A stretch of 64,000 bases of DNA, taken from positions 59,109,920 through 59,173,919 of the forward strand of contig NC_087247.1 of the NCBI RefSeq assembly GCF_037042905.1. Reading direction: 5' to 3'. Both the position numbers and the translations under genes were made by a program. The notes under the pieces are model-generated. The model worked only from the letters and a program-made list of their open reading frames with translations. It made no database searches and was not told where the DNA came from. The stretch comes from Lytechinus pictus (Eukaryota > Echinodermata > Echinoidea > Temnopleuroida > Toxopneustidae). How positions within the stretch are numbered: the stretch's first letter is position 1; every line of letters starts with the position of its first letter. Shown here piece by piece: positions 21,547 to 33,476 of the stretch.

Positions 21547-22080
21547 TTCATGGCTAAGTGCAAGCAGTCATTAATACCTTTTCGATCAGCTCAAAACGTA
21601 TATACAAATTTTCTGCTCGCGTTTTGCGCTCGCATTATTAATGTAAAGAAGATCCCTGATTACTCATGCTTTTCATGATTTAGAAAACAAGAATAGAGTG
21701 TCGTTTAGTAGGTCTAAATCTCGAAAGTTTCCACTCGCGCTTCGCGCTCGCATCAAATGTTTAGTTAAATCTGTTTAAGTTACAAAAGTGCTTAGATATT
21801 CCATTCTTTAGGTAAAAATGTCAAAAAAATTCAGTTCGCGCTTCGCGCTCGCATTATTGGACTTTTAAAATACGTAACGCCTTTATGGCTTACTGCAAGC
21901 AGTCTTTAACAGGTACTTTTTCCATCCGTTAATTTCTGCTCGCGCTTTGCGTTCGTTGTAATTATTTAGTTGCATATACATCTTTTTCAGGATAACAAGC
22001 ATTGCCCAGAATGTTTAAATTTTATTAGGAAAATACATAAAATTTCCAAAAAAAATTAGCTCGCGCTTCGCGCTCGCATT
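21547..22080 (+). repeat. Hairpin satellite, plus orientation, right block
   Basis: Cores at about 21613-21634, 21732-21752, 21833-21852, 21937-21957 and 22059-22078, with a regular spacing of 101-122 bp. Unit 21547-21634 and unit 21888-21957 share GCAAGCAGTC and the following approach to the core. This block is the continuation of 11991-13014 across the 8.5-kb insertion. Confidence 0.85.
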
Positions 22081-22149
22081 ATATAAATAAGCAGTATGAT
22101 ATATATTTATGTTGATTTATAAGAATAAAGCTAAAAAGTAACTATTAGA

Positions 22150-22275
22150 AATACCCTTCAAAAGGGGGTCGTTGTCCTAGAGTTAATTATTGTGGGAGTA
22201 GTTGTCCTGGGGTAATTGTCCTAGGGGAGTTGGTCTAGGGGTAGTTATCTAGGGGTAGTGGTCCGGATACTAAAG
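22150..22275 (+). repeat. Short irregular tandem repeat GTAGTTGTCCTAGGGG
   Basis: Five or six variants of GTTGTCCTGGGGTA / GTAGTTATCTAGGGG follow one another. No coding or structural role is evident. Confidence 0.6.
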
Positions 22276-22984
22276 AGCTGGATCCACCCATGGAAGTAGC
22301 ATAACGGGCCTGATTAGGCCCCTAAAAGGCCTAATATAAATTATAGAATGGTCCATCACTTTATAATCGAGAACTCTGCCGCAAAAAAAAAAAGGCTACT
22401 GGGGGCTATACGGGCTTGTTCTTCTTCTTCGGATTCTTCCTCTGTTTCTGATACTTCATATTTTTATTCTTCTATTCGTCTTCTTTTTCCCCCTTTTTTG
22501 ATCCGGCCTGCAAATTCTTTGGATGTATAAAAACAAATATAGGCCTAGTTCTATTCCGGATCTAGTCCCCAGTACTCGTGATCACCGATACATCTGATCA
22601 TGTGTGATCTGATACACCTGTCGCTTCTTCCAACGCTCATATAAGTTAATTGCGCCATCTCACGTGAAGGCATCTTCGACACCGGGAAAAAACTCGCTCG
22701 ATCAACGTTCATATATACGCGACTCTCTATTACGGTAGCTCTCGAGCAAACACTTGAATGTGGAATTCACAGACCAGTTTGGTTCAGTTCTTCCAAATTT
22801 CTCGATAAAGTTATCAAAATGGAATGTAGGGCGTTATTTTCACCGAACGGATAACGAATTTGTGAATACTTGCTATGGATATCATGTAAACCGTTTGGAG
22901 GTGCTGAGAAAAACCAATTGTGACTGGGAGAATCCCTCAACAAAGTTATTGTTCGTCCATCTATCTATTGAACGGAAGTTTGAA
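22276..22984 (+). promoter_or_regulatory. Upstream region and 5' leader of the CELSR gene
   Basis: Lies between the repeat block and the CELSR start codon. The frame stays open from 22754 to 22984 but contains no in-frame ATG, so it is treated as untranslated leader. A TATA-like ATATATAC occurs at 22711-22718, followed by mixed-sequence DNA, but a core promoter cannot be proven by eye. A TSS could also lie further upstream if a 5' noncoding exon exists. Confidence 0.3.
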
Positions 22985-25865
22985 ATGGAGTTACCTGCCG
23001 CTATGGCCCATCTCCTTCGTATCCTGTGGCTCGCCGCGGCCGTGTTCCACGGAGCGGCACTTGCAGCTTTTGATACTCATCTCTCTAATTATGAAGAGCA
23101 GGGGTATTCACTATTTAACGCATCTCTTGGAAGTGAATGGTCATATTCACTTCATCCAACTTTAACAGGGGAAGATGCCAAAGAAAACATTGAAATTGAC
23201 ACTTATACAGGAGAATTATCCCTGTCAAAAACTATGGAATGTTACATGCTTCATGAGAACCCTTTCTTGGTTTATGTGCAAACTCGTGGAAGAACTACAG
23301 TTTTAGGCTCAGAAAAAGTTGGTTTGTATGTGATGTTACCTATAGCAATTTATGTTCATGGGTTTGGTTGCCATCCAAAGAAAGCCAAGAAAAAGAATTT
23401 TGATCAGGATGACATTGAACACACCCCTCTATCTGCAACACGACCACTGCAGATAATGATGGAATATCCAGAAGGAACATGCTGGTTTCCTGGAGATATC
23501 TTGTTGAACCTCAATAACTTCCTTCCTAAATCACTTTCGGGCTGTCAAATTAAATACTTTATGAGTAATGGCAAGGAGCATGATTTTGATATTGATGCTG
23601 CGTCAGGTAAACTACGTATAGAAAATGATGTGGTTTGTGTTTTTGAACACCAATCAGAACATATAAGTGGATCAGTACACATTCCGTCATCTTGCTTAGC
23701 AAAGCCTCCTTCTTACTTGACAGACAAAGTGGAGGAGGAGATGGTGCCTATTCTGATTGAGTTGCGAGCATCAGACACTAATCGTTTGAATGCTGATGAA
23801 ACATCAAGAAAACGAGAAGTTGTTCTAAAACGCTTCAGAAGGCAACTTAGGAACACATATCCAACATTCAGTCAGCCCATATATACCCGTCAAGTACCAG
23901 AAAATGAAGATGAAGGATATGTTGTGGCAACAATCACTGCAACGGACAATGATGATGGTGATAATGGAAGATTATCGTACAGCCTTGTAGCTCTTGGCGA
24001 TGCTCGCAGCCAAAATATGTTTGCCATCGAAGAAAACACAGGAATTATCACAACCACTACTTCACTTGATCGGGAGCAGATTCAATCTCATTCATTTCGT
24101 CTCACAGCAACAGATCATGGAACCCCTCCAAAATCTGCTCAAGTTTATCTGACGGTCAATGTAGAGGATCGCAATGACCATACCCCTATATTTGAACAAC
24201 CAAGCTATGTGGAGACCACAAATGAAGGTCAGAACCCAGGAACCTTGATTGCCAGGGTGAGGGCATCTGATAATGATGTTGGGCCTAATGCTGAAATCAG
24301 GTACAGCATTGTGAACAACGAGAGTCCGAATGATGTTTTCACAATGAACCCCACAAGTGGAGAGATTAAGACCTTGGTGCGATTGGACAGGGAACTGATT
24401 GAAAGATATAATATATTGGTGATGGCTCAAGATATGGGTACTGATCCTGGAAAGAAGAATTCAACAGCAGAAGTGTTGCTGACAGTTCTTGACTTGAATG
24501 ACAATTCCCCTCACTTCTCCCAATTGAGTTATGAGGTATCTGTACGGGAAGATGTAAGTCCAGGTGACCCTGAGAGCCAAATTCTGCATGTCATGGCTAC
24601 AGATGCTGATGAAGGTTCTAATGCCGATGTCCATTTCAGTTTGACCCATGGCAACTTTGAGAATCGCTTCAGGATTGATTCGCTAAATGGCTATATCTCA
24701 CTTCAAAATGGTTTGGATTTTGAAACAACAAGGAGTTACAGACTGAGCATTCGTGCCCAGGATTCTGGTAATCCACCAAGGGAGAACACAACAACTGTTA
24801 CAGTAACAGTTATAGATGTGAATGACAACAAACCTCAGTTTACCCAGAATGTTTACCAGGGTATAGTGCGGGAAGATGTTGATGTTGGATACTCCATATT
24901 ATCAGTGATGGCAAGAGATGATGATCAGTTGGAAAATGCCAGGATAACTTTCTCTGTTCCAAACCCTCCTAGTGGATTTCCTTTTGAAATCAATCCTACT
25001 TCTGGTTCTATAACAAACAGTGTCAGTCTTGACAGAGAGTCTGGTCATACTTGGGAGTTTAATGTCATTGCAGCGGACCATGGAGAACCTCCTAAATCAT
25101 CCACAGCTTCGGTCACAATCACTGTAACTGATGTAAATGACAATGCTCCAATCTTTCCTCAAGATGTCTATTATGCCTCTGTGGCTGAAGATGCTTACCA
25201 TGGTTTTGAGGTGTTGACTGTGACAGCAACAGATCCTGATGAACAGAATGCTATTTCCTATAGGATAGTAGATGCCCTGGACCCTACTGGCCGTATCCCT
25301 TTCAACATTCTCACACAAAACAATGAAGGAACAATTACTGTTACGTCTCAACTGAGTTACAATGCAAAGTCATTTTATTCTTTGGCAGTTACAGCATCAG
25401 ATAGGCAGTTTGAAAGCACTTGTACTGTGTACGTAAATGTGACTGATGTTAATGATTTTGCTCCAGTGTTCCATAACTCACCCTACAATGTTTATGTCAG
25501 TGAAGGTGCAGATATTGGAGAGGTTATTGTTAGAGTGTCAGCATCAGACAATGATGCCGGCGCTAATGCAGAAGTAAGCTACAGTATGGATCCTTCTCCA
25601 GTGTTTGAAATTGATGAAGAGAGTGGTGAGATTCGCACCAAGGTTCTTTTAGATCGTGAAGATATTTCCTCATATACCTTGTATGTGACTGCAAGTGATC
25701 ATGGAATAAACCCACAGCAATCAAGGGCATTTGTTCAAGTCACTGTCCAGGATATAAATGACAATTCTCCAGTGTTTGAAGAAACAAGCTACAGTGCTGA
25801 AATCCAAGAGAATTCCTTAGCCTTTACCAGTGTCATCACAATTTCTGCATCCGATGCTGATCAAG
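22985..25865 (+). CDS. CELSR: CELSR/Flamingo protocadherin, exon 1 (signal peptide to cadherin 7 start)
   Basis: Seven-pass cadherin of planar cell polarity, acting at cell-cell contacts of the plasma membrane. The first in-frame ATG is at 22985; a second at 23003 starts the hydrophobic stretch AHLLRILWLAAAVF, a signal peptide ending near GAALA. Residues about 27-290 form an N-terminal region ending in the basic motif KRFRR, a possible furin site. Cadherin repeats follow, separated by calcium-binding motifs: EC1 ends DRNDH (about 24180), EC2 DLNDN (24500), EC3 DVNDN (24825), EC4 DVNDN (25140), EC5 DVNDF (25453), EC6 DINDN (25764), and EC7 begins. As I recall the vertebrate CELSR proteins, EC1 and EC5 have non-canonical linkers there too. 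The exon ends CAAG with donor GTTTGT at 25866, phase 1. The 2881 bp are uninterrupted, so the gene looks functional. Confidence 0.93.
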
Positions 25866-26634
25866 GTTTGTATATATATATATAATCTATTTTGTTCTTA
25901 AACCAAACCATTACATTTTGTGAAGTTTCAAAATTTATCAATATGATTTTGAAATTATCAGACAGTACATGAAATGATGTATGTTATTTTTATCCATAGA
26001 ATTTATTATACCTTCATCAAACAAAGTTAGAAAGGGGTATACTAGTCTAAGGTTCAGCAGACAGTAAATTGTACTTACTCAGTTTCCACAGACTGCCCGG
26101 GAGATTTTTTTGCACATATATGGTGATATTTGGAAGTGAACATATACAAGTATATGCTAAAGAGTAAAGATATATTTTAATGTGTTTGATGCTGCTTTAC
26201 CACATATATGGCAATGAATCTAAAATATATCTTGTGCAGCAAACTAATTTCTTAGTTTTTTGGCCAATGCTCATGAGACATGCTCATGAGACATGCTCAT
26301 GAGTCTTGGAGTGAAAAGGTGCAAGACACAATTTTCAGAAGCATTGGTTGCTGTTTTTTTATTTAAAATTTGTGATGTAGTGATTCTTCTGAATTTTGTC
26401 TCATGATGATATATAGAGCCGATTGATTGATTTTATTTTTTTTTCTGTTGGTTTCATTTTTTTGGGTAAAAAAACCTTACATCTATTAAACTAATTGATT
26501 CTTGATTTTGATATTTGTTAATGATATGCAGACAATATTCCCCTAGATGTATTAGGCAATAGAATATGTCAAGTTTAAATATTTATTGTGTATATTTCTA
26601 CACATTCACACTAAACTTGTTATACTTGCATTTA

Positions 26635-27055
26635 TTAAAGGGATACTCTGGGCTGAAAGTATAGAGTAAAAATCATGGAGCACAGAAAATCATTTCATAC
26701 TTTATTATATATCTCCCTTGTAACAAAATTTGAAGTTGTAGCGGTGATTATCTTACACATTAAATCAGTAGTCAATCAAATTTTCCATGTTTTTTTAAAG
26801 ACAAAATTTGAATAAACATTTTCATATAATAAAATACAGAAGAATAATTGGCGATACAATATCATCAACTTGCTTTAAACTGCATATTCATGAAGAAATG
26901 CAGAGAACCGTTTCACCAAAATAATGCAAACCTTGACTGCTTGAATATGTCTAAACTTTGTTATTCCTTGTCTGATTTTGATGACATTTCTGTGTTTGTC
27001 TGATTTCACTTCGCCTGTTCAAATCATATGTGTTCAGCCTGGAGTAACCCTTTAG
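26635..27055. mobile_element. TTAA-type MITE
   Basis: Left end TTAAAGGGATACTCTGGGCT; the right end is the inverse, AGCCTGGAGTAACCCTTTAG. Terminal TTAA is exact on the left and one base off on the right. The interior is AT-rich without coding content. A piggyBac-like origin is inferred from the TTAA ends. Confidence 0.7.
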
Positions 27056-27916
27056 AAACAATCTACAATGATGAAATTAAAAAAAATATATTGTTAATCT
27101 CTTGATACACCCTTCGCCAATCTAACAGAATGCTTGATCAGTAATGGCACAGCATTATTCAATTCATGCAAATGTTGTAAACCAAGAAAGACAGAAACTG
27201 ACAGATCAAAGGTCTGCCAAGAGAAGTGGCTGATTGCTTTACTCCATCATATAGGCCTATCCATTATGAAGATATCTCTTATTGAAATCATACATGTATG
27301 ATAAATTCCTCTTTTTTTCATTTACCCATCTTGTGGGGAGAAATGTCACTTTGCTGAAACATTATAAAGATAAAATCTAAAACATTAGTGCACATGAATG
27401 TTGTCTTGTTTTTTAATTGGAAGATAAATTCAAAATTGTGTGATACACATTTCTTGACAGGTATGCCACTTTGAACTCTAGGGCAGTGTTGTTGTGGCTA
27501 TTCCCTACAACTTGGTCAGTTAATTCAAATGTTTGTGTGCAAATGGGAGACGTTATTCAAATGCAATTTTAACATGGGACAAAGAGAGTCCAGAAGTGTT
27601 GACTCACATCCAATGGACTGTATGGTTACTCTGTCTATTTACTCACTGATTGATTGTTCCAACACAGGAGAACAGAAAAAAAGAAAATGCTTGTTTTTAT
27701 GGACTTTAGGCAGTAGGTGCAAGACGATTCAAAAATCTATGTCCGTATATTACAATTCTTTAATTACTCTGACTTGGAGAGTAAAGAGATTAATAGGAAT
27801 GTGATATACATTTCTGTCTGTTTGGGAGTTGGGGAAATATGCATGATGAGATACATGTGTATAATAGATTTGTATGATTTGTTTTATACTCCTAGCAGCT
27901 GGAAAATTGGCTCATA

Positions 27917-28080
27917 TTAAAAGGGAAATTCACCCTGAATAAAAGTTTGTTGTAAAAATACCAGAAAACATATTGGTGAAGGTTTGAGGAAAATCAATTG
28001 TAGATAAAAACGATTATTAGAATTGTATTTTTTATTAGTGACATGTGAGCAGCTGTCCCATATATATGCTATGTAATATT
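27917..28080 (+). mobile_element. One-ended fragment of a TTAA-type MITE
   Basis: Starts TTAAAAGGGAAATTCACCCT, then AAAAGTTTGTTGTAAAAAT, a form common to dispersed TTAA-ended repeats. No inverted right end was found, so it is probably truncated. Confidence 0.4.
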
Positions 28081-29665
28081 AAATGCATAAATTTCAATAT
28101 TTGAATGGTTCATGATGACTTCAAATGTTTTTCTTTCAGTAGCAGGTGTGAAATAATTTGTTTATTGATGTACTGAAGGTACATTAAAAAACATTTTCAA
28201 TTTTTTGAGAAAATGACATATTTTTATTTTATTACTATAACTTTCGTATTCAACTTACAGTGAATTTAGATGGAAATCAAATGCTAATCTTACTTTCCTC
28301 TATTTATAATTTGAATCAAATTGTGAGATTTGAATTACTTTATATTCTGGTTAATGTGATACATGTGGCATCAATGTTTTAAATTATTATTTTTTTCAAC
28401 ATACAAATATAGTTTACCTATCTAATATTGTAGATTCATGAATGAATGATCGTTAATCATTAAACATAACAACATAGGATTCCTAAAAGGATTGAGTCAA
28501 ATAACTGTATGAATTGATTGACCATTATTTTATTAATTAATTCTAAAACTACCGTAAGTTCAACTTGTTAATTTGCGGTAGGCTATCAGTTTAGGAACTC
28601 AGAAAACAGTTATTTCTTAAACAATTTATTTGATTAAAGATGTACACAGCCTATAAAAACCAAATACAGTGGCATGCTTTATATTTAAGAAAAATATGTT
28701 CATGAATGTATGTTAGTTTGAAGAGGCTCGAAGTGGAGCAGAGCCAGTTCCCATGGCAACATAAGCAGCAGAGGTAGCTAAAATGACCCTCGAGATACAG
28801 CAGGATTGGACAGGCCAGATCTCTTATCAAATATAAAGTAATGAAATTATAATAAAATTGTATAATGTCAGCCTATAGCATACATTGGTGATGATGACAT
28901 ACAATGTACTGTCATCTTTTCTTTTTTCTTTTTATCTAAAACAAACTGGTATATTTACAGTTAAGAAAGAAAATTTCAAATGCATGTCCATAGTCCACAT
29001 AATGATGCCAAACTTCCAATCCAAGGGAGGATCAACAATGATAATTATCATTGATTGGCTGAGCCTGTTCATGAAGTACCATGTGTGTGTGTGTGTGTGT
29101 AGTGGATCTCTGAATTCTTATTCACAATAGATATTGATATTCAAATTCCAACCTTAAGAGCAGTCATCCATATAGTGCCTTAGTGCTCATGTAACTGAGC
29201 CCATGACAGGATGAGTCAATCGACCAGCTATATACTTCCATTGATTCTTTGTTGTAATTTCTGTTTATCTTGTCTGTGTACCTGTGTTATTAGGACATGT
29301 TGGAGGGGCTTTAATGGTACAGAGCAGAGCAGAGTGTAACTATTAATGGTTATCCTATTATGCTGTGTTGATATATCTGCAAATTGCAATACACATTTTT
29401 CATCCATGCATACCATTACAAACAAGACCAGAGAAAATGATTTTTTTTTCAAACTTTTTTTCGTGGCAGCGATGGGATAACATCTCATCAGCGAAATCTT
29501 TGTTTCCTTATGATTATACTGTGCATTATATAATTCTGAATCATTGTCAGTGTTTAAGTTGAAAAAAAAACTTATGCCTTGCCACGATGTCAGGAAATAA
29601 AGTTATAGGCTTACATATATATACAGATCAGTGGAAAATGTATACAGATGCTCCATACAGTATAC

Positions 29666-29903
29666 ATAAGTGGTGCTAAAAAGTTAGTGAACTCCACCAG
29701 AAAATGAATATATTTAAAAGTGGTCAAACTCTGCCATGTTTAAGATATTTTTTAAATTGTGAAGTTGAGTATTAAATATTATATTCAATAAAGTTTGTTT
29801 CTCTGTGCTTACCAAACATTGTAGTGTTGTTGTCTACAGTCAAGACTCAGCATGAAGGAGTGCATTTTATGGTGGGGTTCACTAACTTTTGAGCACAACC
29901 ATA
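29666..29903. mobile_element. Tc1/mariner-like MITE
   Basis: Inverted ends: GTGGTGCTAAAAAGTTAGTG with AACTCCACC on the left, and GGTGGGGTTCACTAACTTTT then GAGCACAACC on the right. TA dinucleotides flank both ends within a base or two. About 238 bp, AT-rich centre, no coding content. Confidence 0.7.
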
Positions 29904-30430
29904 TTACTGACAATGTCCTAATATTAATCAGCTTTTAAGACCAGGATTCCAGTAAAGTTATTTACCAAAGTTCATATCTCTGTGGTATTGCATGACGGTA
30001 TAAATGAAGTCTTGAAGTATACAGTGCATAATAATTCCCAATTTGTGTTTCAAAGTATCTTCTCTATTGCTCAAGGGGACACGTCATCAATAAGCAGTTT
30101 AATATATAAAAAATATAAATTTAAAAAAATCATTATTTAGCTAGAATGTACTGAAAAGATCAATTTCAACAATTCTATATATTTTTTAAAGAATTGATTA
30201 GTAATACCACTTTTCCTTGGCTAGCCTGTAGGAGTAGTGATGATTTTTAGGGGGCTTAGGTCAAAAGTCACAGAGGTCATATTTAAAATAGATATCTTGC
30301 TCTTGTAAGCTCACCTTCACAAATATTTTCTATAACTTTTCTGCTATTTAATATTAAAATCAACTTATCGTCAGGGTCAGAGAGAACATCCTCCTTTATA
30401 AAATATTCTCTATTTTTCTCTGAATTTCAG

Positions 30431-31195
30431 GTTCAAACAGTGAAGTAAAGTACACCTTTGAAGATGGTGATAGTGGAGGAGGACGATTCACGATTGATGA
30501 GACTTCTGGTGTCATTCGAGTTGCCTCTATGCTTGACCGTGAGTACCAGGCAGAGTATGTCCTTGTTGCTGTTGCATATGACCAGGGAGTCCCATCATTG
30601 AAGACCTCGGCAGAGATAACTGTAGAGATCACCGACATCAATGACAATCCACCAGTGTTTGATGAACGAGACTACTATGTTACGATCAGAGAGAATCGTG
30701 ATCCTGGAGAACAGGTTATGAAATTAATGGCATCGGATCCAGACTCTGGGTTCAATGCTCATGTCCAATACACCATCGTCCGGGGTGATCAGGATTACTT
30801 TGAAATCAACCCTGACACTGGACTAATCATCTCTTTAGAGATGTTTGACTATGAAGCCAGGAATCAGTATGAGATCATAGTTCATGCTACTAATGTCCCA
30901 TACTTTGCTGAAGCAACAGTCCACATCCAGGTTCTTGATGTCAATGACAATGCACCTATCCTAGGAGATTTTGAGATTTATTTCAACAATTATGAAGGGT
31001 ATTTTCATGAGGAAGATATAGGACAGGTCCCTGCTACAGACCCTGATGTCTCTGACACCTTGACATATGAGATAACAAGTGGAAACAACAATCAGCACCT
31101 GATTCTAAATACAACTACAGGTGGAATCAGACTCAATCCTACTCTTAGAGGATCAGATATCCCACAAACCATTCAGTTTACTGTTCAAGTATCAG
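30431..31195 (+). CDS. CELSR: CELSR/Flamingo protocadherin, exon 2 (cadherins 7-9)
   Basis: The acceptor TGAATTTCAG ends at 30430 and the donor GTAAGA begins at 31196. Both flanking introns are phase 1 and the exon is 765 bp (255 codons), so it is symmetrical. It completes EC7 (ends DINDN near 30640), contains EC8 (ends DVNDN near 30947) and EC9. EC9 includes LGDFEIYFNNY and VPATDPDVSDTLTYE, which closely resemble the last cadherin repeat of vertebrate CELSR proteins and Drosophila Flamingo as I remember them; this is the strongest evidence for orthology. Three ATs upstream and a TTTCTCTGAATTTCAG tract form a good splice site. Reading continues into intron 2 for about 250 bp without a stop, but that extension lacks cadherin features. 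Confidence 0.93.
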
Positions 31196-32717
31196 GTAAG
31201 ACACTTTCACTTAATATCAGAATGTGTTATAAAATAAAGGGATACATTACAGTTAGTGATAATAAGTTGCTAATTGCATCAATGTGGATGCTTCATGTTC
31301 AATTCTATTGTGGGCATATTGGCCCTGAAAAAGTCTATGCAAACATATTTACCCACAAAAGAATACATGATGTGTTGTTTAGAGTCTACATTGATTCATT
31401 CTTCACCATGGTAACATTCAGAAGTTACTTTAAATTTGAGAAATATTACATATAGATCTACTGGAGTTATGGTAAATTAAGGTTGACATATTTTATTTTG
31501 TCATTCTTAGTTTAATTTATTCATGATGTCAAATTTCATCGTACATCTTCACTAATTGGACGTGTGCACACCATTTTGTAAATTGCTGCTATCTACCTAT
31601 CGGAGGACCGGTGTGAGTTTTGAATAAGAGCTTCCTACAAACATTTATCATTGCTTGTAGCGCTCAATGTGATTTAGATGATACTGGAGCCACAATCTAG
31701 GGATTGTCATAGTAACAAATGCAAGGAGTTGGCTGATTGTGTCTTTTCTCTTTCCTGCCTAAATGTGTCATCATTAGTACCAGTTTGCAGCACCTTTTCA
31801 GAGATGATGCTGCCCACTTAGAGGAATTATTAGGGTTACTAATATATTAAACAAATTTCCATATAAAATTGATGCTGGTTTTCTTCACCGACAGATGGTA
31901 GATTTATCAACCAATTTGGTTGCTTGAGCAGTGGCCTAGAAACACCAACATTAAGCACCTTATAAATGTTACAATTATTATTATTATTATTAGAACAGAG
32001 TGTACAACTTAACTGTTTATAGATGAAACATTCACTTAAATACTTGTTGAATATCATTAAAAAATTGATGAGACAACTCGACAAGATATTTATAAATGCT
32101 TGAATACTGAAGTTGAATACCTTAGATTTTATATGGTTATTAAATCCTCATTTATACTTCCAAGTATAGTTATTCAACAAATTAAAATATATTGATGTCA
32201 GGAGCATTACATACTTACATACATTGTACATAACGAAGTCAGGGTGTTTCATTGGATCCAGTTCAAATGATGGGTAGAATCATGGACCTATAGAATGAAA
32301 GGGAGATTAACACATGAAGTACATTCTTTGATGTAACAAATCTGACATTTTGCTCTGAGAATAAACCAATGAGTCACCGTTTTATCGTAGTGCATGAATT
32401 CGGTTAAATGATGCTGGGATACTGAATGGAGAAAGATTATTGCTGGTCGGATGGAGGCAAAGACCTCTCTTGTATTTTGTCACCTGCTGCTAATCTTGTC
32501 TCATCATTTTAATTTCCGTCATTGGGAGCCTGGCTTTTCTTATTCCTTATCCTTTAAGAGTATGTTGTGTCTAAGTATGATAATTTTTTAGATACATACT
32601 TTTAGTAGACTAGGAGTGGGGGTGGTGACAATGCTGGGGGCTTATTTTGTTCAATATGAAATAAATCATCAGAGAAACAGTCTATTTTTTTGCTCTAAAT
32701 TACTTTGGAAAGACATT

Positions 32718-33033
32718 GGCCCGTATTCTGAAGTCGGGTTTAAGTTAAACTCAGGTTTAAAGTTGTGGTTTAAATTAAGTATGGGAAGCCAAAAGTATCA
32801 AATTTGTTATTAAGTTGTATGTTTCTTATGTTTACTGTGCTCTTTCCTGATTCATCGATGGTGAAGCCAATAATCTTTTTATACTTCCTAGACAATTATG
32901 AATGATTTGAGAGCCAAATGAGCTGAAGTATGATATCTCTACTGTTAGTGATTTATGTAACAATTGGCTCGCCATACTTAAACCACAACTTTAAACCTGA
33001 GTTTAAGTTAAACCCGAATTCAGAATACGGGCC
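32718..33033. mobile_element. PIF/Harbinger-like MITE
   Basis: Ends GGCCCGTATTCTGAAGTCGG and, inverted, GAATTCAGAATACGGGCC, flanked by ATT on both sides (32715-32717 and 33034-33036). The subterminal GGTTTAAGTTAAACTCAGG also pairs with the right arm. A 3-bp duplication and GGCCCG ends fit PIF/Harbinger. Length 316 bp, no coding content. Confidence 0.8.
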
Positions 33034-33476
33034 ATTGTGTCTATGTGATCTCTTGATATATATCATCAAGACTTGATATGTGTATCAAGATTTCATGTCA
33101 TTTGTTTGCAAATCAAACTTGATAGTAAATATGCTCTAGAGAGCACTGAATACTTTCTTTATGTTAAGTATTCAAATTTATACACTTCATCTGACATTTC
33201 TTTACAGGCCCACACAGCAAGACTAGAAGTAAAAGAGTAAACACTTAATATTACTGCTCAATCTTAAATATCTGCATACATTAATTACATTCATAGTCTA
33301 CATGTACATATAAATTAGAAAAGAGTAACAGAAAAGAATCCATAACATATTTTGTATGATTTCACAAAGTATGTCTTCATAATTCAGAGAATAATAAATG
33401 AACATGTAATTCAATAGGTACGTAACAAGTGACATCATTGGACGTATTCACATTGTGGTCTAGTTAACTACATGTA

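Larger units (their letters stand above)
25866..30430 (+). other. CELSR: CELSR intron 1
   Basis: Starts GTTTGT and ends TTTCAG at 30430; phase 1. AT-rich, with a TTAA-type MITE (26635-27055), a fragment of another (27917-28080), a Tc1-like MITE (29666-29903), a GACATGCTCATGA triple repeat near 26268-26306 and a short (TG)n at about 29082-29100. No coding frame with domain content was seen. Confidence 0.85.

Noticed and set aside
20528..21678. Long open frames of 289-356 codons on both strands
   Set aside because: They translate a polypyrimidine tract and part of a minisatellite; no domain, no start context, extreme composition.
11991..22078. CRISPR-like array of interspersed palindromes
   Set aside because: Spacers are not unique; they are diverged copies of the same satellite unit, the spacing is irregular, and the setting is an animal genome.
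11411..22297. One outer element with ends CATAGGCGGATCCAG and CTGGATCCACCCATG
   Set aside because: Ends are only roughly inverse and no matching target duplication was found.
22754..22984. Coding extension at the start of the CELSR frame
   Set aside because: No in-frame ATG; the signal peptide follows the ATGs at 22985 and 23003.
31196..31455. Coding extension of CELSR exon 2
   Set aside because: A good GTAAGA donor sits at 31196 and the following residues have no cadherin pattern.
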